Shown: positions 1 through 11,423 of the stretch, one piece after another
Layout of the letters: each line of letters begins with the position of its first letter
How positions within the stretch are numbered: the first letter of the stretch is position 1
Assembly (NCBI GenBank): GCA_948956705.1
Contig: CARCZS010000034.1
Span: 1-23,749, forward strand
Source: an uncultured Phocaeicola sp.
GTDB taxonomy: Bacteria > Bacteroidota > Bacteroidia > Bacteroidales > Bacteroidaceae
Direction: 5' to 3'
Length of the DNA: 23,749 nt
The notes under the pieces: generated by a model
Database searches by the model: none
What the model was told of the DNA's origin: nothing
What the model saw: only the letters and a program-made list of their open reading frames with translations
Translations under genes and position numbers: made by a program

Positions 1-205
1 GGCTTTTGACTTTATTATAACTTGGAGAGAAACACGCACGAGGCCGAATGCTTACAGAGGAATTAGGGTATTCATCAGGCTGGTAAAGGATACTTGTACA
101 GCTTGTTGCTGCTTGTAGTTTGCGATTGGTGGATATGGGGTCTGTCTGTTCCTGTCGGATATGTTTTGAAGTAAGGAAAGAGCTTGGGAAATATTTTTCC
201 ATCGG

Positions 206-288
206 CTGAAAGGACTGATAGCAGACTGAAAGGACTACTGTCAGCCTTATGCATTGTGTAATAGTGAGTTATGCCGACTGAATGGACT
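206..288. repeat. three copies of CTGAAaGGACT in gene-free DNA
   Basis: The sequence CTGAAAGGACT occurs at 206-216 and 226-236, exactly 20 bp apart, and again with one mismatch (CTGAATGGACT) at 278-288. The first two copies are embedded in an imperfect inverted repeat: 215-224 pairs with 235-244 with one mismatch and one G-U pair if transcribed rightward. The two-turn phasing suggests a protein-binding site, but no gene start faces it inside the window. The wider stretch 1-427 has no supportable ORF, no clear TAnnTTTG promoter and no strong terminator. It may belong to the regulatory region of a gene left of the window or to the 3' end of the HTCS transcript. Confidence 0.4.
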
Positions 289-427
289 GAAGAAAGGTTC
301 GTGAAATAGGTATATGTAAGAGTGTTTTGTAGGAAAAGTGTATTTGTTCATACCATTGTATCCGCAAAGTTTGCATTCGGCGGAAACTGGGTCTGTACTT
401 GGTGGAAAAGAGAACCGGAAATTATTT

Positions 428-3400
428 TCAGTTCTCTTCCTTATTCTTATCCTGTTTCAAATGCTGTTCCATGTACATGCTGGGAGGCATTCCGTACAGA
501 TCCTTGAAAGCGGTCGAGAAATTGTTGGGATTGGTGAATCCGGTCAAGTCCGCCACTTCGGCTATGGTGTACCGTTTCTTCGACAACAGTTCTGCCGCTT
601 GTTTCAGTCGGATGTTCCGGATAAAATCCCGTGTGGTCTGGTTGGTCAGTTCTTTCAGTTTACGGTGCAAGTGCACGCGGCTAATGCCTACCTCGGTGGT
701 AATCATCTCCACGGTGAGGTTCGGGTTGCTCAGGTTTTCGTTGATGACCCGCATGATTCGTTCCATCAGTTTGTCATCGGGGGACTGTACTTCTATTGGT
801 TGTACCTTATCCCCTTGGGTCTGTTGTCCGGTATAGGTATTGCGTAGCCGTTCACGACTGCGGATCAGGTTGGCGGTCGTTTTCCTCAATATCTCTATAT
901 GGAAAGGTTTGGTCATGTAGGCGTCGGCTCCTGTTTCCAGACCTTCCAGATTGTCTTCCTCCCGTGTCTTGGCAGTGAGCAGTATTACCGGGATGTGGTT
1001 CAGGTTCACATTTTGCTTTATTTTGCGGCATAAGGTAAGTCCGTCCATTTCGGGCATCATGACATCACTTATTACCAAGTCCGGGGTTTTATTGAAGATG
1101 CTTTCCAGTGCCTCCTTGCCGTTGCAGCTTTCCAGGGTATGGTAATCGCTTGCCAGTTCACGGCAGATATAGCGGCGTATATCTTCATCGTCTTCTACCA
1201 CCAGTACTTTGTATTTCGTTTTGGTTCGTGTTTTTCCGTTTTCTTCTTCCTCGGTTTCATAAGGAACAGGGAGGACCGGAGCCGGAGTGTGGAAGAGAGG
1301 AGCTTTGTCGGCTTCCATTTCTTCTTTGCGCAGATGGGCGCATCCCAGAGGCATACGGATGATAAAGCTGCATCCCGGTTGTCCGTCCGGATTATTTTCT
1401 ACACGGATGTCTCCATGATGAAGTTCCACCAGTGAGCGGGTGAGGTGCAGCCCGATACCGGTGCCTATGTTTGAGTTGTTTTGGCTATTCCGTATCTGGT
1501 AAAAGCGTTCGAATATGTGTTCTGTTTCTTTGGGGGCGATTCCTATTCCGCTGTCGGTCACGGTGATTTCGGCATACTGTTGCAATGGTTTCGGCAGGGT
1601 GGAGTCCTTACCGGTGCGTAGCCGTATGTCCACACTGCCTCCTTCGGGGGTGAATTTGAAGGCATTGGACAGGATGTTCAGGATAATTTTGTCGAAGTTC
1701 ACCGGGTCCACCCACAATTTTAAGTGGTCGGCGCCCTCGTGGTGGAACTGCAAAGTAATTTGTTTTTTGTTCGCTTGTTCTGTAAAGGTTTCACACAAAT
1801 CATTAATGAATCCGGTCATTTCGGTTTCACGGAAAACGAGTGACATCTGTCCTTTGTCTATCTTGCGTATATCCATCAATTGGTTTACCAGCCGCAGGAT
1901 TCTTTCGGAATTGCGCCAGATGATGCGGTAGTTCTTTTGCCGTTCGTGGTCTGTATCGTTTGTCATCAGTTTTTGCAAAGGACTGATGATGAGTGACATC
2001 GGAGTACGTATTTCGTGGGAGATGTTGATGAAAAACTGTAGCTTGGCTTCGTTTATCTGTTCGGCATGGATATGTTGCATCATTTCCTGTCTTATGCGGT
2101 AACGGTGTCTCATTTGCAGGATGATGCCATAGACGGCTGCTACTGCCAATAAGGCATAGATCAGCATGGCCCAGCCCGATGCCCACCATGCCGGTGCGAT
2201 GTGAATGGTGATTTCATCGGTGTCGGATTCCAGCAGATAATCTTCGGCTTTGATCCGGAAATGATAATCGCCGGGGGGAAGGTCGCTGAATGACACTCGG
2301 TTGACTCCTTTGGGAAGTTTGACCCAGGGGGTGTTGTTTATGGTATATAGATACGTGATACGTTCGGAATTATTTAGTTCGCGGGTAGAGAACTCGATGC
2401 TGAAAGCGTTGTCGTTATGTGACAAGTGGAAATCCCGGGCCTCAAAGACGGAGGTGTTTATGATTTCTTTTCCGCCCGACAACATTCCTTTCCTTATGGG
2501 TTGGTCGTGCAGATAGAAGTCGATGATGCGTACGTTCCATTTTTTTGCGGGATTCGTAATCTCTTGAGGATTGAAATAGGTAATTCCGTTTGTACCTCCA
2601 AACCAGAGTATGCCGTTGTGGTCGGCAAAAGAGGCGTTTTTGCTGAATTCATTTCCTTGCAGACCGTCGTCTGCATAGAAATTGCTGAACGTGTGGGTAT
2701 TCAGATTAAAACGTGACATTCCGGCATTGGTGCTTATCCATAAGTTGTCCTGCCCGTCTCCTTTGATAGCATATACGGCGTTACTGGATAGTCCGTGGGC
2801 GGTGGTGTAGGTCTTTAGTTGCTGGGTTTGGGGATTCCATTCTGCCAGTCCTTCGGAATTGCCTATCCAGATGTTGCCTTGGGGGTCTTCATAAAGGGAG
2901 TGGATGATGTGTCTGGATAGGATTTCTTCAGTCTTGAAGTCGTCGGTGCTCAGGTCTATACATCTTATTCCGTCATACGTTCCTACATAAAGGTGGTTGT
3001 CACCGGCGTACAAAAGACAGCTTATCCATTTATATTTTTTGGTGGCAGCATTGAATTTAGGGTCATATACAGACTGTCCTGTCTTCAAGTCATAATAGAA
3101 AAGTCCGGCTCCCATGGTGGCTATCCAGAGTCGTTTGTCCTGGTCTTCAACCAGATCATACACGCGTTGGATACGGTTTCCATTCTTGTCTGTCAGATTC
3201 TGCAGATAGCTGCACTGTCCTGTTTTCTTATCCAGTCTGCCTAGTCCGTTGGTATAGGATCCGAACCACAGATTATGTTCAGAGTCTTCATACAGGCCGA
3301 AAACGGTGGAAGGAACCGAAGAGGGGCTGTCATGTGGGGCATAATGGACTTTTTGCTTCAGTTCTGTGGTGATGCCGTATATGCCGTCGTTGTCAGTACC

Positions 3401-4480
3401 TATCCATAATATGCCTTTGTGGTCGCGGCAGAGTGAGGTGATACAGTTGGAGCCGATGATATTCTTGTTTATTGATTTGTAGCCTATGTACTTGAAACTG
3501 TTGGGCTGTGCGGGAATCATCATAACCCCTTTCTGGTAAATGGCTATCCATAGGTTTCCTGCATTGTCTTTCAGGACGGAGTGTACTTTGGAGGTACCGG
3601 AGTCGAGGTAATTATTATCAAAAGGGTAATCCGTGATGAGCTGTTTGGGGATGTTGAAAATCTTGGTGCCTTTCCCGTCCGTGCCCAGGCAAAGCTCGTT
3701 TTGGCTTATCTGGCAGATGGATTTGATAGGCAGGTTTTGTTTTCCTTTATAAAGGATAGGAATGAACTCTTCTGCTGGTTGGTTATATTTCAGCAATCCT
3801 TTGCCTATGGTTGCCAGGTAGATGTCTCCGTAGTTGTCTTCATAGAGGTCCACAATGGTCATTCCCTTCTCTTGTTTCAGAAAGTGCTTGCTTTTATTGT
3901 CCACAGAGAGGCGGTAGATACCATTCTCACCCTGTGTTACCCAAAGATTGTGTTGTCTGTCCTCTATCATGTAGTCTGTCATTTGGGTGGGGATAGGTAA
4001 GTCCAGTTTGTGTGCAGTCAGTTTCCCCTGTGTGATGGTTATGGTACACAAGTTGTTTCCCGATACCCATATTTCTCCGTTCCTACGTTCCAGAATGGAC
4101 ATGATATTGCTGTCAAAAGTCTTTCCGTCTTCCCATTGCGCTCGCGCGCTGAAGCTGTCGATTTCCGGATCGTATAGCTGTATACCGTTATAGGTTCCTA
4201 CGAACAACCGTCCTTTGCTGTCCTCGTACAGCACTCGTACGTAGTTATGGCAGAGGGAGTACTCGTTTTCCGGGTCATGCTTGTAGGTGATGAACTTGGC
4301 TCCGTCATAGCGGTTCAGTCCGTCTTCGGTGGCAATCCATATCATGCCGTTCCGGTCCTGATATATTTTGTTGATCAGACTGCTGGAAAGTTCCCTGTCT
4401 GTTGTGAAGAATTTGTACGATTGTCCGTGGCACAACAAAGACAGAAAAAGAAATAGTATAAGAATCGTATGTTTCATCAT
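428..4480 (-). CDS. hybrid two-component system sensor kinase/AraC regulator (HTCS)
   Basis: One-protein signal transduction system that senses a glycan fragment in the periplasm and activates the adjacent polysaccharide locus. The 1350-residue protein has a signal peptide (about 1-20). Repeated Reg_prop/two-component beta-propeller strands follow to about 640, with recurring motifs of the type NLWIGT, NIWIGN and ILWFGG. A Y_Y_Y domain lies at about 685-762 and one transmembrane helix at about 770-790. The cytoplasmic part has a HisKA domain with H822 in SHEIRTP, a HATPase with an N box near N935/N939, D976 in DSGIG and GTGIG at 1006-1010. It ends with a receiver domain (acidic E1096/D1097/D1098, phospho-acceptor D1139, K1191) and an AraC helix-turn-helix at about 1240-1340. 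All catalytic residues are present and length is typical. Two Met codons start the ORF; the second (4477) is also possible. It is divergent from the xylan side-chain operon, which it most likely controls. The ligand is inferred to be a xylan oligosaccharide from this context only. Confidence 0.96.
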   Translation of the reverse strand: MMKHTILILFLFLSLLCHGQSYKFFTTDRELSSSLINKIYQDRNGMIWIATEDGLNRYDGAKFITYKHDPENEYSLCHNYVRVLYEDSKGRLFVGTYNGIQLYDPEIDSFSARAQWEDGKTFDSNIMSILERRNGEIWVSGNNLCTITITQGKLTAHKLDLPIPTQMTDYMIEDRQHNLWVTQGENGIYRLSVDNKSKHFLKQEKGMTIVDLYEDNYGDIYLATIGKGLLKYNQPAEEFIPILYKGKQNLPIKSICQISQNELCLGTDGKGTKIFNIPKQLITDYPFDNNYLDSGTSKVHSVLKDNAGNLWIAIYQKGVMMIPAQPNSFKYIGYKSINKNIIGSNCITSLCRDHKGILWIGTDNDGIYGITTELKQKVHYAPHDSPSSVPSTVFGLYEDSEHNLWFGSYTNGLGRLDKKTGQCSYLQNLTDKNGNRIQRVYDLVEDQDKRLWIATMGAGLFYYDLKTGQSVYDPKFNAATKKYKWISCLLYAGDNHLYVGTYDGIRCIDLSTDDFKTEEILSRHIIHSLYEDPQGNIWIGNSEGLAEWNPQTQQLKTYTTAHGLSSNAVYAIKGDGQDNLWISTNAGMSRFNLNTHTFSNFYADDGLQGNEFSKNASFADHNGILWFGGTNGITYFNPQEITNPAKKWNVRIIDFYLHDQPIRKGMLSGGKEIINTSVFEARDFHLSHNDNAFSIEFSTRELNNSERITYLYTINNTPWVKLPKGVNRVSFSDLPPGDYHFRIKAEDYLLESDTDEITIHIAPAWWASGWAMLIYALLAVAAVYGIILQMRHRYRIRQEMMQHIHAEQINEAKLQFFINISHEIRTPMSLIISPLQKLMTNDTDHERQKNYRIIWRNSERILRLVNQLMDIRKIDKGQMSLVFRETEMTGFINDLCETFTEQANKKQITLQFHHEGADHLKLWVDPVNFDKIILNILSNAFKFTPEGGSVDIRLRTGKDSTLPKPLQQYAEITVTDSGIGIAPKETEHIFERFYQIRNSQNNSNIGTGIGLHLTRSLVELHHGDIRVENNPDGQPGCSFIIRMPLGCAHLRKEEMEADKAPLFHTPAPVLPVPYETEEEENGKTRTKTKYKVLVVEDDEDIRRYICRELASDYHTLESCNGKEALESIFNKTPDLVISDVMMPEMDGLTLCRKIKQNVNLNHIPVILLTAKTREEDNLEGLETGADAYMTKPFHIEILRKTTANLIRSRERLRNTYTGQQTQGDKVQPIEVQSPDDKLMERIMRVINENLSNPNLTVEMITTEVGISRVHLHRKLKELTNQTTRDFIRNIRLKQAAELLSKKRYTIAEVADLTGFTNPNNFSTAFKDLYGMPPSMYMEQHLKQDKNKEEN

Positions 4481-4510
4481 AATATAAATATCCCAGTAAA
4501 TTCAGGTGCA

Positions 4511-4518
4511 CAAAAATA
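4511..4518 (-). promoter_or_regulatory. -7 promoter element for the HTCS gene
   Basis: On the minus strand this reads TATTTTTG, a full match to the Bacteroides -7 consensus TAnnTTTG. It lies 30 bp upstream of the HTCS start codon, so transcription would begin near 4504 with a short leader. No convincing -33 TTTG is visible at the expected distance, which is common in this group. The DNA here is AT-rich, so a chance match is possible. Confidence 0.5.
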
Positions 4519-4586
4519 ATTCAAAAAAGAATATATAGCCTAATAAATAAGGAGTAATTTCGGTACTTTGTGCCATATCGGGCAGG

Positions 4587-4623
4587 TTTGTAACATGGAA
4601 AAAGGACTATGTAACATGGTTAC
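4587..4623 (+). promoter_or_regulatory. tandem direct repeat, candidate HTCS operator
   Basis: TGTAACATGG occurs twice, at 4589-4598 and 4610-4619, a period of 21 bp (two helical turns). The second copy overlaps the inverted pair GTAAC-ATG-GTTAC (4611-4623). A degenerate third copy, TTTGTGCCATAT, starts at 4567, 20 bp before the TTTG that precedes the first copy. Relative to a start site near 4662 the two good copies span about -73 to -43, immediately upstream of the core promoter, where an AraC-family activator would contact RNA polymerase. HTCS proteins have AraC-type DNA-binding domains, which commonly recognise direct repeats. Assignment to the adjacent HTCS is inference from position. 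Confidence 0.6.
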
Positions 4624-4647
4624 ACTCCGATATAAGGCGAATGTCCT

Positions 4648-4655
4648 TACCTTTG
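4648..4655 (+). promoter_or_regulatory. -7 promoter element of the xylan side-chain operon
   Basis: TACCTTTG matches the Bacteroides -7 consensus TAnnTTTG exactly. It lies 55 bp upstream of the first operon start codon (4711), giving a leader of about 50 nt. No good -33 TTTG is seen, as expected for a promoter that depends on an activator bound at the repeats just upstream. It is the only exact match on the plus strand of the divergent intergenic region. Confidence 0.6.
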
Positions 4656-4686
4656 CTCTTGTTGAGCAGTGAAGAACGGAACGTAA

Positions 4687-7224
<2,538 letters not shown>

Positions 7225-7232
7225 AAAAAGAA

Positions 7233-8816
7233 ATGAAGAAGATCATTATTATTATTACCTGCTTCATTGGTTTGTCGGGGGCGTTTGCACAACAACGGGA
7301 AATCTTCCATAATCCGGTGATTGAGGCGGATGTACCTGACCCTTCCATGATAAGGGTGGGAAACTATTACTATCTGGTAAGCACCACCATGCACCTGATG
7401 CCGGGTTGTCCGGTGATGCGTTCAAAGGACTTGGTGCATTGGGAAACGATCAGTTATGTGTTTCAACGGCTTACTGACTTGCCCCGTTATGATTTGAAGG
7501 AAGGCACGGTATATGGTCGCGGACAATGGGCCTCCAGCATCCGCTATCATGACGGACGGTTCTATGTATGGTTCTCACCCAATGATGAACCTCATCGTGG
7601 TTATATCTATACCGCCGAAGATCCGGCGGGCGAATGGACATTAGTCTCCCGTCCGCCTCATCATCATGATGCTTCTTTGTTTTTTGATGATGACGGCAAA
7701 GTCTATCTGTTTTATGGCACCGGACAACTTCGTCAGCTCAAGAGCGACCTGAGCGATGTGGAGCCGGGAGGTATAGACCAAAAGATATTCGAGCGGGATG
7801 CCGACGAGCAGGGACTTCTGGAAGGAAGTCAGGCATTCAAGCATAACGGCAGATATTACGTGATGATGATTTCCATGGACTGGAGCATTCCCGGACGGTT
7901 GCGTCGTGAGGTGTGCTATCGTGCTGACCAGATAACCGGTCCGTATGAGAAAAAGGTGATTTTAGAAACCGAATTTCAAGGATATGGTGGCGTGGGACAA
8001 GGCTGTATAGTCGATACTCCTGACGGAAACTGGTATGGCTTTATTTTTCAGGATAGGGGCGGCATAGGGCGTGTGCCCACATTGATGCCCTGCCGCTGGG
8101 AAGACGGTTGGCCGATACTGGGTGATGCGGACGGACGTGTGCCCGAGTGTATGGAGATGCCTGCTTCCGGAGAGGAGTGTAAAGGAAGTATCATGGGAAG
8201 TGATGATTTCGACACCGGCCGGTTGAGCTTGAACTGGCAGTGGAACCATAATCCGTTGGACGATTGCTGGTCGCTGACAGAGCGTCCGGGTTTCCTGCGG
8301 TTGAGGACCGGAAGGGTGGTGGATAATCTGTTTCTGGCTCCCAATACCTTGACCCAGCGTATGAGCGGGCCGAAATGCAGCGGTGTGGTAGCTATGGATG
8401 TCTCGAAGATGAAAGAAGGGGATGTTGCGGGCTTCAGTGCTTTTAATGGGTTGTCCGGAGTGCTGGCTGTGGTCATGGAGAACGGGAAAAAGCAGTGGGT
8501 GATGTCACATCAGTCTGTCAGTCTTTCGGACCGGGAAAAAAGGGTGACTGCTGTGGAAGTACTGGAGAAGGAACGCATAGATTGTGAAAAAGAGGTGGTC
8601 TATCTTCGTATGGAGGGCGACTTTGCCGATAAAAAAGATGAAGCCACTTTTTACTACAGTTATGACAAGAAAACGTGGAAACGAATAGGGGAGCCTTGTA
8701 AAATGGTTTTTGATTATACCAAATTCTTTATGGGAAGCAAGTTTGCTATTTTTAATTATGCTACTAAAGATTTGGGAGGATATGTGGATATAGATTATTT
8801 TGAATACGGTAACTAA
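7233..8816 (+). CDS. GH43 family beta-xylosidase/alpha-L-arabinofuranosidase
   Basis: Exo-acting glycosidase expected to cleave xylose or arabinofuranose from xylo-oligosaccharides in the periplasm or at the cell surface. A clear signal peptide (residues 1-19, AFA-Q) precedes a GH43 propeller at about 25-310. The catalytic base is D36 in VPDPS, the pKa-modulating Asp D146 is in HHHDAS, and the general acid E197 is in LLEGSQ. The C-terminal 200 residues (about 320-527) form the beta-sandwich typical of long GH43 xylosidases (GH43_C2/CBM91-like). The N-terminal signature, including TTMHLMPGCPVMRSKDLVHW, recalls Bacteroides enzymes that I associate with GH43 subfamily 12, but the subfamily is not certain. 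It starts 8 bp after the GH43-CE1 gene and is followed after 12 bp by the GH115 gene, so it is in the same operon. It is full length with nothing broken. Confidence 0.93.
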   Translation: MKKIIIIITCFIGLSGAFAQQREIFHNPVIEADVPDPSMIRVGNYYYLVSTTMHLMPGCPVMRSKDLVHWETISYVFQRLTDLPRYDLKEGTVYGRGQWASSIRYHDGRFYVWFSPNDEPHRGYIYTAEDPAGEWTLVSRPPHHHDASLFFDDDGKVYLFYGTGQLRQLKSDLSDVEPGGIDQKIFERDADEQGLLEGSQAFKHNGRYYVMMISMDWSIPGRLRREVCYRADQITGPYEKKVILETEFQGYGGVGQGCIVDTPDGNWYGFIFQDRGGIGRVPTLMPCRWEDGWPILGDADGRVPECMEMPASGEECKGSIMGSDDFDTGRLSLNWQWNHNPLDDCWSLTERPGFLRLRTGRVVDNLFLAPNTLTQRMSGPKCSGVVAMDVSKMKEGDVAGFSAFNGLSGVLAVVMENGKKQWVMSHQSVSLSDREKRVTAVEVLEKERIDCEKEVVYLRMEGDFADKKDEATFYYSYDKKTWKRIGEPCKMVFDYTKFFMGSKFAIFNYATKDLGGYVDIDYFEYGN

Positions 8817-8828
8817 AAAGTGAATAGA

Positions 8829-11423
8829 ATGAAACTAAAAAAATGCGTGGGGATATTCTTGTTCTCCACCTTGTGCCTGAATGTAGGAGCTATAGATCAT
8901 AAAGGGATTACTTTTGACCGGCTGGCTCCCGACCGTTTCACTCTGATGGAAAACGGAGTGGCCAATGAAATATTGGTGGACGAGCAGGAGGATGCCGGTG
9001 TGATGATAGCGGTAAGGAATCTTCAGAATGACTTTAAACGGGTGAGTGGCCGGACTGCCGGGTTATGCTATACTCCCGGTGTAAAGCGCATGATTATGGT
9101 AGGTACGTTGAAAAGCCGTTATATCCGGGAATTGGTAAAGGCGAAAAAGATAGATGCTTCATTGCTGGAGGGCAAGAATGAGAAATACCTGATGACTGTG
9201 GTGTCTGCTCCCTTGAACGGAGTGAATGAGGCGCTTGTCATTGCGGGAAGTGACAAACGCGGAACGATTTATGGGATTTATGAGCTTTCGGAACAGATTG
9301 GTGTTTCGCCGTGGTACGACTGGGTGGATGTGCCGGTGATGCCCCGGCAGAATCTTTCGATGATGCGTGGAAGTTATACGGCGGGAGAACCGGCGGTAAA
9401 GTATCGGGGTATCTTTTTGAATGACGAGGCTCCTTGCCTGACCGGGTGGGTGAAACACACTTATGGCACGAATTATGGTGATCATCGTTTTTATGCCCGT
9501 GTGTTCGAACTGATTTTGCGTCTGCGCGGTAACTTTATGTGGCCTGCCATGTGGGGTTGGAGTTTTTATGCGGATGATCCGGAGAACAGCAAGACCGCCC
9601 ATGAGATGGGGATTATAATGGGAACCTCACACCATGAGCCTATGGCACGCAATCATCAGGAATGGGTGAGGAAGCGCAGCGAATATGGGGCATGGGACTA
9701 TGCTTCCAACCAGCAAGTGATTGACCGTTTTTTCCGTGAAGGTATGGAGCGTGCGGCCGATACGGAAGATTTGATTACCATTGGTATGAGAGGTGACGGT
9801 GATACTCCGATGGGTGGAAAGGAAGGAGAAGATGACAAATATGTGCCGCGTGATGAGGAAAACATGCGCCTGATGGAGAAGATATTCCGGAATCAGCGTC
9901 GCATTATCAAGGAAGTGACGGGAAAAGCGCCGGAGAAACGTCCGCAGGTATGGGCTATTTATAAAGAAGTGCAACGCTATTATGACATGGGACTCCGTGT
10001 GCCCGATGATGTGATTATGTTGCTGAGTGATGACAACTGGGGGGATGTGCGCCGGTTGCCGGATGCAAAGGAGCGGAAGCATTCCGGCGGATGGGGGATG
10101 TATTATCATGTAGATTATGTGGGGGCTCCCCGTAATTCCAAATGGTTGAATGTAACTCCTATACAAAATATGTGGGAACAGCTTCAGTTGACTTACAGCT
10201 ATGGGGTGGATAAGCTTTGGATATTGAATGTGGGTGATTTGAAGCCGATGGAGTATCCTATCACTCTTTTTATGAATATGGCTTGGAATCCGGAACGCTA
10301 TGCGGCAGGGAATCTGTTGGAGCATACACGAGCGTTCTGTGCGCAGCAGTTCGGTGAGGAACAGGCGGATGAGGCCATGCGTATCCTGAACCTGTATTGC
10401 AAGTACAATGGACGCGTGACTCCCGAGATGCTGGATAAGGATACTTATCACTTGGCTTCGGGGGAATGGAGGCAGGTGGCCGATGAATATGTGAAGCTGG
10501 AGGCGGAAGCCTTGCGGCAGTATTTGAAACTGGAGGCCGCTTACAGGGATGCTTATCGCCAACTGATTCTTTTTCCTGTGCAGGCGATGGCCAATCTGTA
10601 TGAAATGTACTATGCACAAGCCATGAATCACAAATTGTACCAGGAGAACAATCCGCAGGCGAATGAGTGGGCCGACAAGGTGGAGAAGGCGTTTAGGCGC
10701 GATGCGGAATTGTGCAGGGAATACAACGAAGAAATGTCGGGAGGCAAGTGGAACGGAATGATGACGCAGAAACATATAGGCTATACTTCGTGGAACGATG
10801 ATTTCCCTGCCGACCGTTTGCCGGAAGTTTACCGGATAGAGCAACCGGAACAGGCTGTAGGAGGGTATTTGTTTGCCGGTGACAAAGGGGTGGTTTCCAT
10901 GGAGGCGGAGCATTATTTTGCATCATCCGCGGCACCGGAAACTGCCTGGACAGTCATACCGCACATGGGACGTACGCTGAGCGGAGTGGCTTTGATGCCT
11001 TATACACAGTCTGCTGAGGGAGCTTCGCTCTCTTATAAAATGAAAATACCGCAAAAAGTAGATACGGTAAATGTGTATGTCATTGTGAAATCCACCCTGC
11101 CCTTCCTCAGACGGGAAGGTCATCGCTACACAGTAGGTTTTGAAGGAGGGGAGGAGCAGACTGTCTGTTTCAATGCGGAGTTGAACGAGCATCCGGATAA
11201 TGTATATCGCGTACTGTATCCCACAGTGGCCCGTCGGGTGGTGAAGACCCGGGTGAAGTTGAGCCTGCCCGACCGTGCGGACGGAACCTATACATTGGTT
11301 CTGAAACCGGTGGAGCCTGCCATCGTATTTGAAAAGATTGTGGTGGATTATGGCGGTTATGAGGATAGTTATTTGTTTATGGACGAATCTCCTTGCCGGA
11401 GAAATAAACTGAATGGACAATGA
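8829..11423 (+). CDS. GH115 xylan alpha-1,2-glucuronidase
   Basis: Removes (4-O-methyl)-D-glucuronic acid linked alpha-1,2 to xylose. Unlike GH67, characterised GH115 enzymes act on internal residues of polymeric glucuronoxylan. The 864-residue product is a normal length. A signal peptide (MKLKKCVGIFLFSTLCLNVGA) leads into the N-terminal domain. The catalytic barrel contains family-typical segments: KYRGIFLNDEAP, NFMWPAMWGWSFY, GMRGDGDTPM, VWAIYKEVQRYY and LLSDDNWGDVRRLP. The Glu of YKEVQ, residue 380 from this start, is the likely general acid by analogy with BoAgu115A. A C-terminal beta-sandwich begins near VSMEAEHYF. I chose the ATG at 8829; an in-frame GTG at 8820 would only add three residues. 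The stop codon overlaps the start of the GH67 gene (ATGA), implying translational coupling. Confidence 0.95.
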   Translation: MKLKKCVGIFLFSTLCLNVGAIDHKGITFDRLAPDRFTLMENGVANEILVDEQEDAGVMIAVRNLQNDFKRVSGRTAGLCYTPGVKRMIMVGTLKSRYIRELVKAKKIDASLLEGKNEKYLMTVVSAPLNGVNEALVIAGSDKRGTIYGIYELSEQIGVSPWYDWVDVPVMPRQNLSMMRGSYTAGEPAVKYRGIFLNDEAPCLTGWVKHTYGTNYGDHRFYARVFELILRLRGNFMWPAMWGWSFYADDPENSKTAHEMGIIMGTSHHEPMARNHQEWVRKRSEYGAWDYASNQQVIDRFFREGMERAADTEDLITIGMRGDGDTPMGGKEGEDDKYVPRDEENMRLMEKIFRNQRRIIKEVTGKAPEKRPQVWAIYKEVQRYYDMGLRVPDDVIMLLSDDNWGDVRRLPDAKERKHSGGWGMYYHVDYVGAPRNSKWLNVTPIQNMWEQLQLTYSYGVDKLWILNVGDLKPMEYPITLFMNMAWNPERYAAGNLLEHTRAFCAQQFGEEQADEAMRILNLYCKYNGRVTPEMLDKDTYHLASGEWRQVADEYVKLEAEALRQYLKLEAAYRDAYRQLILFPVQAMANLYEMYYAQAMNHKLYQENNPQANEWADKVEKAFRRDAELCREYNEEMSGGKWNGMMTQKHIGYTSWNDDFPADRLPEVYRIEQPEQAVGGYLFAGDKGVVSMEAEHYFASSAAPETAWTVIPHMGRTLSGVALMPYTQSAEGASLSYKMKIPQKVDTVNVYVIVKSTLPFLRREGHRYTVGFEGGEEQTVCFNAELNEHPDNVYRVLYPTVARRVVKTRVKLSLPDRADGTYTLVLKPVEPAIVFEKIVVDYGGYEDSYLFMDESPCRRNKLNGQ

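Noticed and set aside
206..288. CRISPR-like array from the short repeats at the left end
   Set aside because: Repeats are 11 bp, only three copies, with irregular 9- and 41-bp spacers and no cas genes.
4564..4570. TACTTTG as an alternative -7 element for the operon
   Set aside because: The spacer is one base short of TAnnTTTG, and the exact match at 4648-4655 is closer to the gene and better placed relative to the repeats.
8820..8828. GTG start adding three residues to GH115
   Set aside because: The ATG at 8829 directly precedes a normal signal peptide (MKLKKC) and keeps a sensible 12-bp gap after the upstream gene.
9627..10913. 428-codon open frame on the minus strand
   Set aside because: It lies wholly antisense to the well-supported GH115 gene, its protein is rich in His, Ile, Arg and Pro as antisense frames are, and it has no recognisable domain.
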